Positions 1 to 5,722 of a stretch of DNA of 5,785 nucleotides are shown piece after piece. Numbering within the stretch: position 1 is the first letter of the stretch; the number at the start of each line of letters is the position of its first letter. Both the position numbers and the translations under genes were made by a program. Below the pieces are notes generated by a model. The model was not told the origin of the DNA and made no database searches. It worked only from the letters and a program-made list of their open reading frames with translations. This stretch comes from CAYYBZ01 sp964470285 [NCBI: uncultured Oligoflexia bacterium] (GTDB lineage: Bacteria > Bdellovibrionota_G > CAYYBZ01), in assembly GCA_964470285.1 (NCBI GenBank), contig CAYYBZ010000149.1, positions 1 through 5,785 of the forward strand, given 5' to 3'.

Positions 1-128
1 GGTATGTGCATAAAAGTCTGACAACAGTTCAGGAAGTGGGCTCTTCAGACAGCTACGGGTATGAAGATGATGAGTATTACGCTGAAGACGGAGAAGAGGA
101 AGAAGAATGGAGCGAGGAGGACTGGTAA
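1..128 (+). CDS. 3' end of an unidentified protein with a strongly acidic C-terminal tail (partial)
   Basis: The frame that starts at base 3 is open from the window edge to a TAA at 126-128 and encodes 41 residues (first YVHKSLTTVQEV) of a protein whose start lies outside the window. After a Ser/Gly stretch (GSSDSYGY) the tail is almost entirely Asp, Glu, Tyr and Trp, ending in EEEEEWSEEDW. Such a biased but uninterrupted frame, closing just before the convergent lipoprotein gene, fits a genuine gene end better than chance. Acidic, aromatic-spiced tails are usually disordered and occur in proteins that bind basic partners or metal ions, but no family can be assigned from this fragment. It converges with the lipoprotein gene with only 12 bp between the two stop codons, and no terminator hairpin is visible in that gap. 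Confidence 0.6.
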   Translation, partial: YVHKSLTTVQEVGSSDSYGYEDDEYYAEDGEEEEEWSEEDW

Positions 129-140
129 ACAACGTATTTG

Positions 141-1790
141 CTATGCCAAGGGAACATCTGTAGATTCCGGGAACAGTATCTTGTAAATATCATCAAACAT
201 TTCGTCTTTGTATCTCTCTATCATTATAATCTGATCTTCAGTCTGTTCGATATGAATAAACCTTGTTTTCTGGGGACCCAAATTTAATTTAAATTCTCTT
301 ATATCTCCGCTGTCATTATTAAGCGCTTCAATTTTTGTATCGTATTTTTTCATTATTACATCTGAGAGTCTTTCAAAATATTTTCCGGCATCGTTTTGTG
401 AATCCCAGTAAGAAAGAAGAATAAAAACCGTGTCTTCAGGCTCAAATTCGGAGCGTTTCAAGGTAGGTGAATAAATCAGTATGCTGTCTCCATCCCAGCC
501 GACAGCGTTGTCAAATGGTGTAACATCGTTATTTGTGACAATATAAGAATCGCTGTCTTCCAGTTTCTGGAAGTCTATATCGTAAAGTGCAATTAAATTA
601 GCCAGACCGAATTCTCCTATTGATTTCCAGTTAAAGTATTCATAATTGTCTTCAACGTTTTCCATCCCTTTGGATTTAAAAAATTCATTTAAGGAAGAGA
701 TTATTTCCGGCGGGAAGGATCTTTGAGATTCTAAGTCCAGATATTTCTGCGGATGAAGAATATGTTCAGAAGATTCGGGTAATTTCTTAAACAACCCGTT
801 AATTTTATCAGCGTCAAATTCTTCGACTATATTATGCTTCAAAAAAGGAATGCTCGCATAATACTGGAATAAAATTGAAGAACGGTTGTATTCCAGCGGA
901 TAAGTGGTTTTTTCTATCTTTTGATTCTGCGTTTTTTCCTTTTCAAGTTCTTTTTCTGTTTTCTCACCGTTTAAGTAGTGTTTTATGAAATATGCAGGCC
1001 AGTCACTGAAAAATTCATTGGACGGTACTTCGTATTCATCCTTATCATCGTCAGTAAGACTATGCCAGTATTCGGTTGTTAGTGTAGCATCTCCTTCCAG
1101 CATAGCTTTACCGGCCATAAACCGGTCAAAAGAAGTTTTGTCTTCGCCCAGAGGGAATTTAACGGCCGTGTTGGAGAAATTCTGGTCCTGAAGCGCATGT
1201 GTAAGCTCATGTACAAGCACATGGTAATTATCCTCTGAAAAGCCTACGTTCTTGTTTACCAGTACGGCCTTTAGCTCGCTTCCTGAAGTATAGTATCCCG
1301 CAGCCTCACTGTTACCGGATATCTGACTTTGAAGAGATACGTTTTCAGGATAATTTCTCATCAGTCCGATTGAGTGCATTATATCATCCCAGTATAAAAC
1401 TTCGCTTTGATTGGATGTTGAGTTTTTAGTATCTTTATTTTCGCTGTATGAACAAATTGGGGGAAGGGTTTTTAACTTAAGTTTTTTAATCTCGGATAGC
1501 CATTGTAAAATCGTATAGGCTTCGTTATATATAATCATGCCGGCGTGCCCCAGAACCAGCGAATCTTCTTTTCCGGAGGAGCAAATTTCTTTATGAGATT
1601 CATATGCCTGCTTAACGAAATCATTTAAGGGTTCTTCCTCGCCTTCTACGGGAACCGGTTTTGGAACCGGGGGTGTGGGTGTAGGTGTCGGATCCGGTTC
1701 AGGTGCTTTTTCATTTGTTACGCATGAAATTGAAATAAAACATATGATTACGATTAACATCGATAACTTAAGAATGTGCTTACTTTTCAT
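141..1790 (-). CDS. Lipid-anchored HEXXH zinc metallopeptidase-like protein (gluzincin type)
   Basis: This 549-aa protein is predicted to be exported, lipidated and active outside the inner membrane. Residues 1-22 form a basic, hydrophobic lipoprotein signal peptide ending in ISIS before Cys23. The lipobox is relaxed, with Ser at -3. A Pro/Thr-rich tether (about 30-48) follows. The probable catalytic core has HELTHALQDQ at 194-203 (zinc ligands His194 and His198, base Glu195) and EGDA at 232-235, with Glu232 as likely third ligand. Downstream, an HPQKY motif (346-350) and GWDGD (431-435) resemble conserved positions I recall in bacterial and haloarchaeal surface proteins with a HELxHALQDQ signature, most of which are uncharacterised. 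Cys70 and Cys113 are the only other cysteines of the mature protein and could form a disulfide. The ATG at 1790 is preceded by AGGGG (1804-1800, 9-nt spacing). The substrate is unknown. Peptidase activity is inferred from motifs only; a non-peptidase zincin remains possible. Confidence 0.85.
   Translation of the reverse strand: MKSKHILKLSMLIVIICFISISCVTNEKAPEPDPTPTPTPPVPKPVPVEGEEEPLNDFVKQAYESHKEICSSGKEDSLVLGHAGMIIYNEAYTILQWLSEIKKLKLKTLPPICSYSENKDTKNSTSNQSEVLYWDDIMHSIGLMRNYPENVSLQSQISGNSEAAGYYTSGSELKAVLVNKNVGFSEDNYHVLVHELTHALQDQNFSNTAVKFPLGEDKTSFDRFMAGKAMLEGDATLTTEYWHSLTDDDKDEYEVPSNEFFSDWPAYFIKHYLNGEKTEKELEKEKTQNQKIEKTTYPLEYNRSSILFQYYASIPFLKHNIVEEFDADKINGLFKKLPESSEHILHPQKYLDLESQRSFPPEIISSLNEFFKSKGMENVEDNYEYFNWKSIGEFGLANLIALYDIDFQKLEDSDSYIVTNNDVTPFDNAVGWDGDSILIYSPTLKRSEFEPEDTVFILLSYWDSQNDAGKYFERLSDVIMKKYDTKIEALNNDSGDIREFKLNLGPQKTRFIHIEQTEDQIIMIERYKDEMFDDIYKILFPESTDVPLA
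1647..1703 (-). repeat. Low-complexity Pro/Thr/Val-rich linker-coding repeat
   Basis: This stretch encodes residues 30-48 of the lipoprotein, a run of PT, PV and KP units just after the lipidated cysteine. At DNA level the plus strand shows degenerate GGTGTG/GGAACCGG units, including two GGAACCGG copies 12 bp apart. Such segments act as flexible tethers that hold a lipoprotein's folded domain away from the membrane. The repeat may vary in length between strains. Confidence 0.7.
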
Positions 1791-1809
1791 GACTTTAATC
1801 CCCTAAATC

Positions 1810-1822
1810 TGTTCTTTAAAGA
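1810..1822 (-). promoter_or_regulatory. Candidate operator or leader element: 13-bp motif shared with the peptidase operon
   Basis: The minus strand reads TCTTTAAAGAACA, with the 10-bp perfect palindrome TCTTTAAAGA at 1822-1813. It begins 4 bp after the predicted -10 box, so it covers the probable transcription start, a classic repressor position. The identical 13 bp occur in the opposite orientation at 5677-5689, in the leader of the other metallopeptidase gene. I saw the core CTTTAAAG only in these two leaders. Function as an operator is inference. Confidence 0.4.
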
Positions 1823-1826
1823 GACA

Positions 1827-1855
1827 CATATAACGCATAGTGTAATAAATGTCAA
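1827..1855 (-). promoter_or_regulatory. Sigma-70-type promoter of the metallopeptidase lipoprotein gene
   Basis: Reading the minus strand, a perfect -35 box TTGACA (1855-1850) is followed after 17 bp by TATATG (1832-1827) as the -10 box; shifting one base gives TTATAT with 16 bp. Transcription would start near 1820, giving a leader of about 30 nt before the ATG at 1790. The placement is from the sequence alone, but the -35 match and spacing are ideal. Confidence 0.7.
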
Positions 1856-1945
1856 CAAACTATGTGTTTTTATGTAACCTATTAATAATAAAGCTTAATA
1901 AAATAACGCGCAAGGTCTAAACAGCACGATTTTTCCCATTATGGC

Positions 1946-1973
1946 TTGTTTAGTGCAATTTTCCTGCTATAAG
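1946..1973 (+). promoter_or_regulatory. Probable extended -10 promoter of the aldo/keto reductase gene
   Basis: TGCTATAAG at 1965-1973 contains an extended -10 (TG, one base, then TATAAG at 1968-1973). A weak -35 candidate, TTGTTT (1946-1951), lies 16 bp upstream, which fits the reduced -35 dependence of extended -10 promoters. The predicted start near 1980 gives a leader of about 33 nt. The promoter is divergent from that of the lipoprotein gene, with about 90 bp between the two -35 boxes. Confidence 0.5.
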
Positions 1974-2001
1974 ATTAGATCAGTAAAAATCATTTTATGA
2001 A

Positions 2002-2008
2002 GAGGAGG
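2002..2008 (+). promoter_or_regulatory. Shine-Dalgarno site of the aldo/keto reductase
   Basis: GAGGAGG lies 4 nt before the ATG at 2013 and is a near-perfect match to the anti-Shine-Dalgarno sequence, fixing that ATG as the start. A nearby ATG at 1997 is out of frame and lacks such a site. Confidence 0.8.
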
Positions 2009-2012
2009 AAAC

Positions 2013-3014
2013 ATGAAAAAAAGAAAACTTGGAAATACAGATTTAGAATTAACAACAGTAGGCTTCGGTACCTGGGCGACAGGAGGTACCGGATGGGCTT
2101 TTTCATGGGGACCTCAGGATGATGAGTACTCTGTAAAAGCAATTCAAAAAGCGATGGAAATGGGCATTAACTGGATAGACACGGCAGCCGTTTACGGACT
2201 CGGCCATGCGGAAGAAGTAGTTGCTAAAGCTATTGAAGGTAAGAGGGATAAAATAATTTTAGCTACAAAATGCTCTCTAACATGGGATGAGAACAAAAGA
2301 ATTGCCGGAGTTTTAAAAAAGCAAAGCATAAGAAATGAATGCGAACAAAGCTTAAAAAGGCTCAATACCGATTACATTGATCTTTATCAGATTCACTGGC
2401 CAAATCCACAGAAAGATATAGAAGAGGGATGGACTGAGCTTGTAAAGCTTAAGGAAGAGGGAAAAATAAGATTTGCAGGTGTATCGAATTTTAATGTCTC
2501 TCAAATGAAAAAGATAAAAAAACACGGACCTATAGCTTCTTTGCAGCCTCCTTACAGTATGCTTAAAAGGGATATTGAGCGGGACATACTGCCTTACTGC
2601 AAATCGGAAAATATAGGAGTTGTAGCATACAGCCCATTGCAGGTAGGTCTTTTGACCGGAAAGTTTAAACAGGACAGTGTAAAAAAGCTTGACGATGAAG
2701 ACTGGAGAAAGACAAAAAGTGCTCATTTCTTTGAACCTCTTTACAGTATAAATTTAAAGTTTGTAGAAAGTCTAAAACCTCTGGCCCAGAAGTACAGTAG
2801 GACAATCGCTCAGCTGGCAATTGCATGGGTGCTGAGAAGGGAAGAGGTTACTTCTGCAATCGTGGGTGCCAGAAAACCCTCCCAGATTGAGGAAACGGCG
2901 CTGGCAGCAGATTTTGAGATTCCCAAAGCCACTCTCGCTAATATAGAGAAGCTTCTTAAGGAAAGAAACGAAGAGATTAAAGAGGCCGGCATAGATCCCG
3001 GGGCATCGCTTTAA
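2013..3014 (+). CDS. Aldo/keto reductase, AKR11 (IolS/YhdN) type
   Basis: This is a cytoplasmic NADPH-dependent oxidoreductase of the aldo/keto reductase superfamily, which reduces aldehydes and ketones to alcohols. At 333 aa it has the full length of the family's single (beta/alpha)8 barrel. The catalytic tetrad is complete: Asp56, Tyr61, Lys86 and His128 (in YQIHWP). Cofactor-site motifs are also present: GVSNF (156-160), QPPYSML (178-184), YSPLQVGLLTGK (206-217) and VGARKPSQIEET (284-295), the last contacting the adenosine phosphate. The whole-length pattern resembles Bacillus YhdN (general stress protein 69, AKR11B) and IolS, from memory. The physiological substrate cannot be read from the sequence; detoxification of reactive carbonyls or sugar metabolism are plausible. 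It has its own promoter and a strong terminator and appears monocistronic. No residue essential to the family is missing. Confidence 0.95.
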   Translation: MKKRKLGNTDLELTTVGFGTWATGGTGWAFSWGPQDDEYSVKAIQKAMEMGINWIDTAAVYGLGHAEEVVAKAIEGKRDKIILATKCSLTWDENKRIAGVLKKQSIRNECEQSLKRLNTDYIDLYQIHWPNPQKDIEEGWTELVKLKEEGKIRFAGVSNFNVSQMKKIKKHGPIASLQPPYSMLKRDIERDILPYCKSENIGVVAYSPLQVGLLTGKFKQDSVKKLDDEDWRKTKSAHFFEPLYSINLKFVESLKPLAQKYSRTIAQLAIAWVLRREEVTSAIVGARKPSQIEETALAADFEIPKATLANIEKLLKERNEEIKEAGIDPGASL

Positions 3015-3024
3015 ATATTATAAA

Positions 3025-3052
3025 AAAAGGCCTTCCGTCAGGAAGGCCTTTT
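3025..3052. terminator. Bidirectional intrinsic terminator between convergent units
   Basis: GGCCTTCC (3029-3036) and GGAAGGCC (3041-3048) form a perfect 8-bp GC-rich stem around a GTCA loop, extended by four A-T pairs to 3025-3052. The plus strand has TTTT then TA after the stem, serving the reductase gene 10 bp after its stop. The minus strand has a run of seven T, serving the peptidase operon 47 bp after its last stop. The minus-direction T-tract is the better one. Confidence 0.92.
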
Positions 3053-3099
3053 ATGATTTTGTCGGGATTACGCGGTCTCTTTGTTGTCTGTAATGACAA

Positions 3100-3852
3100 C
3101 TATTGTCTTTTTTTCCCTGTTGCTGAATACCAGTTTGAATCGGGATACTTCTTTTTTCTCTTGGCAATAGTCTTGTTGATTTTTACTTCGAGTTTTGCGG
3201 TTTCATTGCCGGCATACTGACCCGTATACTGAAGTACGGGTTCTTCGATTATCTGAAGGGCCTTTTGGGCCTGCTTTTCCTGAATATTCTCAAGCAGTGA
3301 TTTAATAAGATTCTGTGATCCCATTACGCGTATGTCGTTGGGTCTCATGGTTCCGCCTTCATTTACGTATTTTCTTTTGGGCTTTAAAATCCTTGTCATT
3401 GTTGAAAGAGCAAGTTTTCTCGAGTCCTCATCGGATGATTTAAGAAATTTAATAAGCTTGGGGATGTCGTTCATTTTGCTGATGTTTTTAAATGTTTTCT
3501 TTGCAAGCTTTCTTGCTTCCTTAACAACATAGGGCTTATCCTTTAAATTTATGAAATAAAGTATGTTGTCAATATCGTCAATGCCGCATTTAGCCTCAAG
3601 CCACATCATATAGCCCTTGAATTTTTCCTTATCGTATTTTGTCTTGTTGAACACGCTTTCCTGAAGATGGCTAAAGGCAAGGAACATTCTGGCGAAACTG
3701 TCCTTTTTTGACTTTTCAGTCAGATCAATAACTTTTTGATACTCGTCGTTTTCAAAAAGCTTTTTTACATTTGCTGTCCATGCAAAGGCGACTGATGATA
3801 GAAATGTAATGCAGATGACTGCAGTCAGGACTGATAGAATTTTTCGTTTCAT
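3100..3852 (-). CDS. Exported alpha-helical repeat-like protein of unknown function
   Basis: I do not recognise a named family. The ATG at 3852 is chosen because AGGAGG lies 4 nt upstream; an in-frame TTG at 3873 would add seven residues before the signal peptide and has no such site. The 250-aa product starts with a Sec signal peptide (basic MKRK, hydrophobic 5-20, AFA cleavage site before Trp25). The rest is mostly helical and Lys-rich. Residues 28-66 (LFENDEYQKVIDLTEKS onward) resemble a TPR-like helix pair. Residues about 108-157, including IPKLIKFLKSSDEDSRKLAL (130-149), look like HEAT-type helices. The tail (229-250) is strongly basic. It is the second gene of an operon, 30 bp after the metallopeptidase gene, and precedes the shared terminator. 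A scaffold or partner of that peptidase is a reasonable inference only. Confidence 0.8.
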   Translation of the reverse strand: MKRKILSVLTAVICITFLSSVAFAWTANVKKLFENDEYQKVIDLTEKSKKDSFARMFLAFSHLQESVFNKTKYDKEKFKGYMMWLEAKCGIDDIDNILYFINLKDKPYVVKEARKLAKKTFKNISKMNDIPKLIKFLKSSDEDSRKLALSTMTRILKPKRKYVNEGGTMRPNDIRVMGSQNLIKSLLENIQEKQAQKALQIIEEPVLQYTGQYAGNETAKLEVKINKTIAKRKKKYPDSNWYSATGKKRQ

Positions 3853-3856
3853 GAAA

Positions 3857-3862
3857 CCTCCT
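3857..3862 (-). promoter_or_regulatory. Shine-Dalgarno site that fixes the start of the operon's second gene
   Basis: The minus strand reads AGGAGG, then TTTC, then ATG (3852-3850). This strong site selects the internal ATG over the upstream in-frame TTG at 3873 and restores a normal signal peptide N-terminus. It lies within the 30-bp gap after the peptidase stop codon, so the second gene can be translated from its own ribosome entry. Confidence 0.85.
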
Positions 3863-3882
3863 GTAAATCTCAAAATTTAACG

Positions 3883-5646
3883 TTAAAGCTTTTTACCCGT
3901 TAACTCTGCCATGAAATATTTTGGAGTTAACTCTTCGCCTGTTAGATTAACTATCATCTTATCCCAGTAACCGGTATTTCCCGGCGCAAGATAGGCTTTT
4001 GTAAATTCCTCCCAGGGTTCATTTTTAAGCATGGACCTATGTTTTGCTTTTAACGTGGCATAAGTTTGCGCTCTTATCATGTAGGCGATAATGTACTGCT
4101 GATATGTTCCCGAGTTGTTTCCCCAGTAGTGAGGGATTCTTGTCCAATTCGGATATTTTTCATAATCTGTTTTTTCATCTTTTTCCGTAAAAAGGAAATT
4201 TTTTGAATAATCCCACCATGTTTTTGTCCACTCTGAAGGTTTTTTCTTGTATAAATCTCTTTCCATGTATACGAAAAGAAGCTGTCTTCTGATGTTAAAG
4301 GCTCTCCAGGGTATGGATTTTTCAAGCCATTCACTGTAAGCCTTTTTAATCTTTCTTTTCGAACCTTTACCGTATTTAAGAAGCCATTCAGGATCGTAGG
4401 TTAGGTATTCAAAAGTCATTGCTATGCCTTCCATCAGGGGAGCAAAATAATCCTGAAGAAGATTTACATTTGCCGTCCCTGTATAGCTTTGACGAACTTC
4501 CATATTATGAACGGCGTGGCCGGTTTCATGGAAAGCGGTTTCGTATTCGTCAATTCCGCCCTTTGTGAAGTTTGCGGCGTACCTTGATATGCCTTTTATG
4601 AAAATTTCTTTTCCGGAATCGTCCATTACGGTTTTTGAATTAAGAACGAGCCAGCATGCCCCGTGAGAATATTTGTTCTTTCTGGGATATAGATCGTTTG
4701 CATAGTCATATCTCTTTTTATCGTAAAGATTGAATCCTATCTTTTTGAAAGAATCTCTTACACTCCCATCGAGCCTTTCCAGGGGAAGATATGGATCGAG
4801 TATTTTGTTTTGTCCGAAGCGGGCATAGCTCATGTGCCAGGGAAAGAATTTTTCAAGGTTTTGCTTTTTCTTGAATTCTGCAACGGCTTTTTTGGCAGGA
4901 GGCCGGGTAGCTTCCAATATCGGTTCAAAGTATTCCTTGAAAACCCGGTCTGTGGTTTTGCCGAACATATAATGGTATTTCATCTCAATAAAGTCTTTAA
5001 AACCCTGCCTGCGTGCGAAATCGTTTCTCATCGCGATAAGATCTGCGGGTTTATGCTTCTGACCGATAAGATATGGACCCAGTTCAAGTGCCGATAGGAA
5101 CAGCTGTCTGTTTCTTTCCCAGTCGTTACTGTCAGCCATAATGTTGTAAAGTTCGTTTCTTGAATATGTATCCTTCTTGACATTGTATTTCTCTTTATCA
5201 ATATGAGGAACTCTGTGCTGATAGCTGTGAAAGGCCTTTTCAATTTCTGATTTTACCGGTTGCATTTTATCGATCATTTTTTTAACTTTTGTATCGTCAA
5301 CCGCCCATTGAGAAAGAATTCTCTCCCATGTTTTTGCAAGAAGTTTGATTTCAGGAGTCAGGTTTTTCATTTTTAGAATCTTTTTTACTTTTTTAAGGTT
5401 CTGAGCGTCCCTTAAGACCTCTTCTTTGTTTGATTCTGTTTTTTGAAGGGCTTCGTTGAGTATAGGATCATCTAAGCTCATAAATCTGTCAAACTCGGCT
5501 CTCTGATATAGGTAATCGGTTACTCCCATCTCTCTGTCGAATTTTAAAAGCCATTTTACGGGATCTTTTTTGAATGAAACGCAGAAGGCCATGACAGGAA
5601 TCAGTAGAAAAAAGAGCGTAAAAATCAGGGTTTTTTTAGGTTTCAC
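3883..5646 (-). CDS. Exported M2/M3-type zinc metallopeptidase (ACE-like)
   Basis: This 587-aa protein is probably periplasmic or secreted and cleaves peptides. A Sec signal peptide spans about 1-20 (VMA before Phe21); Cys22 is not in a valid lipobox. A long helical N-domain includes LIAMRNDFARRQGFKDF (203-219), typical of the M2 (angiotensin-converting enzyme) and M3 families. The active site is FHETGHAVH (372-380): His373 and His377 bind zinc and Glu374 is catalytic. EGIAMTFEY (406-414) probably supplies Glu406 as third ligand. RIPHYWGNNSGTYQQYIIAY (503-522) parallels the ACE substrate-binding segment: Tyr515 and Tyr518 match ACE Tyr520/Tyr523 by eye, while Gln517 replaces the chloride-binding Arg522. 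These families act on short peptides in a closed cleft (dipeptidyl carboxypeptidase or oligopeptidase). The GTG start at 5646 follows GGGAGG by 8 nt. M2 is slightly favoured over M3. It leads a two-gene operon. Confidence 0.9.
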   Translation of the reverse strand: MKPKKTLIFTLFFLLIPVMAFCVSFKKDPVKWLLKFDREMGVTDYLYQRAEFDRFMSLDDPILNEALQKTESNKEEVLRDAQNLKKVKKILKMKNLTPEIKLLAKTWERILSQWAVDDTKVKKMIDKMQPVKSEIEKAFHSYQHRVPHIDKEKYNVKKDTYSRNELYNIMADSNDWERNRQLFLSALELGPYLIGQKHKPADLIAMRNDFARRQGFKDFIEMKYHYMFGKTTDRVFKEYFEPILEATRPPAKKAVAEFKKKQNLEKFFPWHMSYARFGQNKILDPYLPLERLDGSVRDSFKKIGFNLYDKKRYDYANDLYPRKNKYSHGACWLVLNSKTVMDDSGKEIFIKGISRYAANFTKGGIDEYETAFHETGHAVHNMEVRQSYTGTANVNLLQDYFAPLMEGIAMTFEYLTYDPEWLLKYGKGSKRKIKKAYSEWLEKSIPWRAFNIRRQLLFVYMERDLYKKKPSEWTKTWWDYSKNFLFTEKDEKTDYEKYPNWTRIPHYWGNNSGTYQQYIIAYMIRAQTYATLKAKHRSMLKNEPWEEFTKAYLAPGNTGYWDKMIVNLTGEELTPKYFMAELTGKKL

Positions 5647-5670
5647 TTTACATACCTCCCTTTAAAGTGA
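5643..5670 (-). promoter_or_regulatory. Leader hairpin holding the GTG start codon of the metallopeptidase gene
   Basis: On the minus strand TCACTTTA (5670-5663) and TAAAGTGA (5650-5643) are perfect 8-bp inverted repeats. The 12-nt loop contains the Shine-Dalgarno GGGAGG (5660-5655) and the 3' arm contains the GTG start (5646-5644). An ATG immediately followed by TAA (5653-5648) sits between them, out of frame. The stem is A/U-rich and so only moderately stable. Control of translation initiation is inference. Confidence 0.4.
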
Positions 5671-5685
5671 TCACAGTCTTTAAAG
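5660..5685 (-). promoter_or_regulatory. Paired CTTTAAAG palindromes in the peptidase operon leader
   Basis: CTTTAAAG occurs at 5685-5678 and again at 5667-5660, 18 bp apart start to start, with the palindrome GTGATCAC (5674-5667) beside the second copy. The outer copy lies within the 13-bp motif TGTTCTTTAAAGA (5689-5677), which is identical to that in the lipoprotein gene leader. As DNA this could be a two-site operator just after the transcription start. As RNA the two copies can pair as an 8-bp stem with a 10-nt loop that overlaps the start-codon hairpin. Confidence 0.4.
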
Positions 5686-5694
5686 AACATGGCA

Positions 5695-5722
5695 ATATTA
5701 ATAACTTAGCTGATAATGTCAA
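5695..5722 (-). promoter_or_regulatory. Sigma-70-type promoter of the metallopeptidase operon
   Basis: On the minus strand a perfect -35 box TTGACA (5722-5717) is followed after 16 bp by TAATAT (5700-5695), a 4-of-6 match to the -10 consensus. Transcription should begin near 5688, giving a leader of about 40 nt. Upstream, 5723-5760 is very AT-rich, with a small TCAAT/ATTGA inverted repeat (5743-5756), and could help polymerase binding. No gene can be supported from 5723 to the window end. Confidence 0.65.

Noticed and set aside
1824-1867. Inverted repeat ACACATA / TATGTGT flanking the lipoprotein gene promoter
   Set aside because: Seven bases at 30-bp spacing in a 222-bp AT-rich region are expected by chance; no supporting second copy was seen.
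2352-2726. 124-codon minus-strand open frame inside the reductase gene
   Set aside because: It lies wholly within a well-supported conserved gene, has no domain-like composition and no ribosome-binding site that I could see; it is a shadow frame.
3083-3100. GTTGTC / GACAAC hairpin at the end of the peptidase operon
   Set aside because: Only a 6-bp stem without a T-run, next to a far stronger terminator; probably incidental.
3853-3873. Seven-residue N-terminal extension of the small exported protein from a TTG codon at 3873
   Set aside because: The ATG at 3852 has AGGAGG at 4-nt spacing and begins a normal signal peptide; the TTG has no comparable site.
4077-5243. Several open frames of 70-95 codons within the M2/M3 peptidase gene on both strands
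   Set aside because: All overlap the conserved peptidase frame and have the composition of out-of-frame translations.
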